Source: Saccharothrix tamanrassetensis (GTDB taxonomy: Bacteria; Actinomycetota; Actinomycetes; Mycobacteriales; Pseudonocardiaceae). Taken from it: 64,000 nt of DNA. Both the position numbers and the translations under genes were made by a program. The notes below the pieces were generated by a model. That model was not told where the DNA came from. It searched no databases and saw only the letters and a program-made list of their open reading frames with translations. Each line of letters begins with the position of its first letter. Positions within the stretch are counted from its first letter, which is position 1. The stretch is taken from NCBI RefSeq assembly GCF_014203665.1, contig NZ_JACHJN010000015.1:62001-126000 (forward strand), given 5' to 3'. Below, piece by piece: positions 62,076 through 64,000 of this stretch.

Positions 62076-63443
62076 ATGGATGAACTAGGCGGAACTCGTG
62101 TCGCGGTGATCGGCGCCGGCTATGTCGGGCTGACGACAGCCGGGTGCCTCGCGTCACTGGGGCACCGGGTGGTGTGCGCGGATGTCGACCAGGAGAAGGT
62201 GAACGCGTTGCGGCGCGGCGAGGCCACCATCCGGGAGCCGGGCATCTGCGAGCTGGTGGTGGACGGCCTGGCGTCCGGCCGGCTGGGGTTCGTGCTCGGC
62301 GCGAGAGCGGCGGCGTCCGAGGCCGACATCGTGATCCTCTGCCTGCCGACACCGATGGGGGCGACCGGGGCGGCGGACCTCACGACGCTGGAGTCCGTCG
62401 TGACCGGGCTGCGCGACGTGCTGCTACCCGGTTGTGTGGTGGTGAACAAGTCGACGGTCCCGGTCGGCACGGCGTGCCGCGTCGCCGACCTGCTCGACCG
62501 ACCGGATGTGTCGGTCGTGTCCAACCCCGAGTTCCTGCGTGAGGGGTCGGCGGTCCACGACTTCCTGCATCCCGACCGGATCGTGATCGGCTCGGCTGGT
62601 CACGACCTGCTGGGTGCCGAGCGGGTGGCCGGTCTGTACGGGAAGCTCGACACCCCCGTCCTGCTGACCGACTCCGCCAGTGCGGAGATGATCAAGTACG
62701 CGGCCAACTGCTACCTGGCGACTCGTCTGTCCTTTGTGAACACTGTCGCCGAGTTGTGCGAGTACCTCGAAGCGAACATCGACGACGTGACAAGGGGGAT
62801 GGGGTACGACGCACGGATCGGCACGTCGTTCCTGCGACCCGGTCCGGGGTGGGGCGGATCCTGCCTGCCGAAGGACACCGTCGCGCTGCTGAGGTGCGCG
62901 GAGTCCGTCGGCAGCGACTTCCCGCTGCTGCGAGCCGCCATCGACACCAACGCGAGGCAGCACGGGTTGGTGGTGGACAAGGTGCGCAAAGCAGTGGGCG
63001 GCGACCTGGCTGGAGCCCGGATCGCGCTGCTGGGCTTGACGTTCAAGGCCGGCACCGACGACCTGCGGGACTCCCCGGCGTTGGCGATCGCCGAACTGCT
63101 GGCCGCCGAGGGCGCGGAACTGCTCGGCTACGACCCGACCGTCAACGGCCCGGTGGCGGGCGCGACGGACCGGGTGCGGATCATGGGCACCGCCTATCAC
63201 GCGGCCAGTGGTGCGGTGGCGGTCATGCTGCTGACCGAGTGGCCGGAGTTCCGAGCCCTCGACTGGGCGCGGATCGCGGGCCGGCTCGGCGGCCGGGCCG
63301 TCATCGACACCCGGAACCACCTCGACCCGCTCACCCTGCACCGCGCGGGCCTTTCGTACCAGGGCGTCGGTCGTCCGGCGTCACAGCACGGCATTCAGAC
63401 ACCCTTGCCGCGCACCGGCGGCATGGTGCGGACACCGGGCTGA
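62076..63443 (+). CDS. Nucleotide-sugar (UDP-glucose/GDP-mannose type) dehydrogenase
   Basis: 455 residues with the complete three-domain fold. It has NAD binding VAVIGAGYVGLTTAGCLASLGH, LCLPTPMGATGAADLTTLES, NKSTVPVGT, SNPEFLREGSAVHDFLHPDRIVIG, the central SAEMIKYAANCYLATRLSFVN and the catalytic loop GPGWGGSCLPKD with Cys263. C-terminal LLGLTFKAGTDDLRDSPAL closes the active site. The family oxidises the C6 alcohol of a nucleotide sugar to the uronic acid in two NAD-dependent steps. The FLREGSAVHDF signature favours UDP-glucose 6-dehydrogenase. It lies 149 bp after the beta-helix gene, same strand, and probably supplies the sugar acid used by the operon. Confidence 0.9.
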   Translation: MDELGGTRVAVIGAGYVGLTTAGCLASLGHRVVCADVDQEKVNALRRGEATIREPGICELVVDGLASGRLGFVLGARAAASEADIVILCLPTPMGATGAADLTTLESVVTGLRDVLLPGCVVVNKSTVPVGTACRVADLLDRPDVSVVSNPEFLREGSAVHDFLHPDRIVIGSAGHDLLGAERVAGLYGKLDTPVLLTDSASAEMIKYAANCYLATRLSFVNTVAELCEYLEANIDDVTRGMGYDARIGTSFLRPGPGWGGSCLPKDTVALLRCAESVGSDFPLLRAAIDTNARQHGLVVDKVRKAVGGDLAGARIALLGLTFKAGTDDLRDSPALAIAELLAAEGAELLGYDPTVNGPVAGATDRVRIMGTAYHAASGAVAVMLLTEWPEFRALDWARIAGRLGGRAVIDTRNHLDPLTLHRAGLSYQGVGRPASQHGIQTPLPRTGGMVRTPG

Positions 63444-63614
63444 GTCCCGGCCGGACGGCGGGCGGCGCGATCTCTGCGTCACTCGCCGCCCGGTATCGGC
63501 ACGTCTTCGAGGACGTCGAGCCCGGCGGCAGTGTTCACCGGGCCTCGTGGTGGTGCGGGCTCAACGCAGCGTCAGCCTGGAATACGCAGCTCCCGGCCAC
63601 GGGTTGCTGTCGAC

Positions 63615-64000
63615 ATGACTGACACGCCTTTCGACCCGCACGCGCTGATCGAGCAGAGCAAGCTCGGCGTGCTCGCGACGATCAAGTCCGACGGCCGTCC
63701 CCAGCTCTCTCCCGTGCAACCGTCGTACGACCGGGGCAGCGGTGTCATCCGGGTGTCGACCAGGGAGGACACCGCCAAGACCGCGAACCTTCGTCGCGAC
63801 CCACGAGCCGCGCTGGAGGTGACCAGTGCGGACGGCTGGGCGTGGGCCACCGCCGAGGGCACGGTCACCCTCGTCGGCCCCGGAACCGATCCGCACGGAC
63901 CCGAGGTAGAGGCATTGGTGGACTACTACCGTGCCGCTGCGGGTGAGCACCCGGACTGGGACGAGTACCGATCGGTCATGGTGTCCGACCGACGGGTGTT
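63615..64000 (+). CDS. PPOX-class F420-dependent oxidoreductase, 3' end cut by window
   Basis: The ATG at 63615 opens a frame still reading at the window end (about 128 residues). PHALIEQSKLGVLATIKSDGRPQLSPVQPSYD and VIRVSTREDTAKTANLRRDPRAALEVTSADGWAWATAEGTVTLVG are typical of the split-barrel FMN/F420 family (Rv1155-like), which reduces small ketones or biliverdin-like compounds with F420H2. PEVEALVDYYRAAAGEHPDWDEYR is the usual helical C-terminal part. It lies 171 bp after the nucleotide-sugar dehydrogenase, so membership of that operon is uncertain. Confidence 0.87.
   Translation, partial: MTDTPFDPHALIEQSKLGVLATIKSDGRPQLSPVQPSYDRGSGVIRVSTREDTAKTANLRRDPRAALEVTSADGWAWATAEGTVTLVGPGTDPHGPEVEALVDYYRAAAGEHPDWDEYRSVMVSDRRV

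Overview
The window is high-GC DNA from an actinomycete. GTG and TTG starts, apparently leaderless regulator genes, F420-type enzymes, a mycothiol-type TIGR03086 protein, EspG and DUF3558 proteins, ECF sigma factors and large secreted glycosidases all point to Actinomycetota. The combination fits the Pseudonocardiales (Saccharothrix/Actinosynnema/Lentzea type), but the genus is inference.

Bases 1-42500 look like ordinary, regulator-rich chromosome: a Gfo/Idh oxidoreductase divergent from a ROK regulator (1-1637); a PP2C phosphatase; an ArsR-type repressor divergent from a P450-like/PEP-mutase fusion (2430-4471); an XRE regulator with a secreted SnoaL-like protein (5931-7783); a tiny secreted peptide next to a large LuxR-type ATPase regulator (8130-11083); an ECF42-type sigma factor with its DGPF partner and DoxX (12851-15197); two flavin monooxygenases (16051-18419); an ESX-associated cluster without a secretion core (18843-22215); an Lrp regulator, an F420-type enzyme and a deaminase (22633-24434); an ECF sigma operon (24439-25907); and a carbohydrate region with a secreted GH3 glucosidase behind a CebR-like operator, a secreted EndA-type nuclease, and a ROK regulator divergent from a 1419-residue GH92 mannosidase (26113-38468). 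AraC, CDF and EphD-like genes follow.

A tRNA-Arg(CCG) at 42496-42570 marks the left edge of an accessory region. Immediately downstream lie a truncated tyrosine integrase and fragments that look like DedA, TetR, Imm1, an IS630-type transposase and cytochrome P450. Two intact secreted-protein genes (CrtC-like and ricin-like) sit among them. After gdhA (48039-49385) comes an intact four-gene Wadjet-type anti-plasmid system in the order jetD-jetA-jetB-jetC (49470-57584).

The right end (58138-63443) is a tightly coupled run of four genes: a TcuA-like flavoprotein, a Gfo/Idh oxidoreductase, a left-handed beta-helix protein of unknown function and a nucleotide-sugar dehydrogenase. It looks like part of an uncharacterised sugar or carboxylate-modifying pathway. 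A partial F420/PPOX enzyme is cut by the window end. Perfect palindromes in divergent promoters, long hairpins and G-rich minisatellites are common between genes. No rRNA and no CRISPR array were seen.
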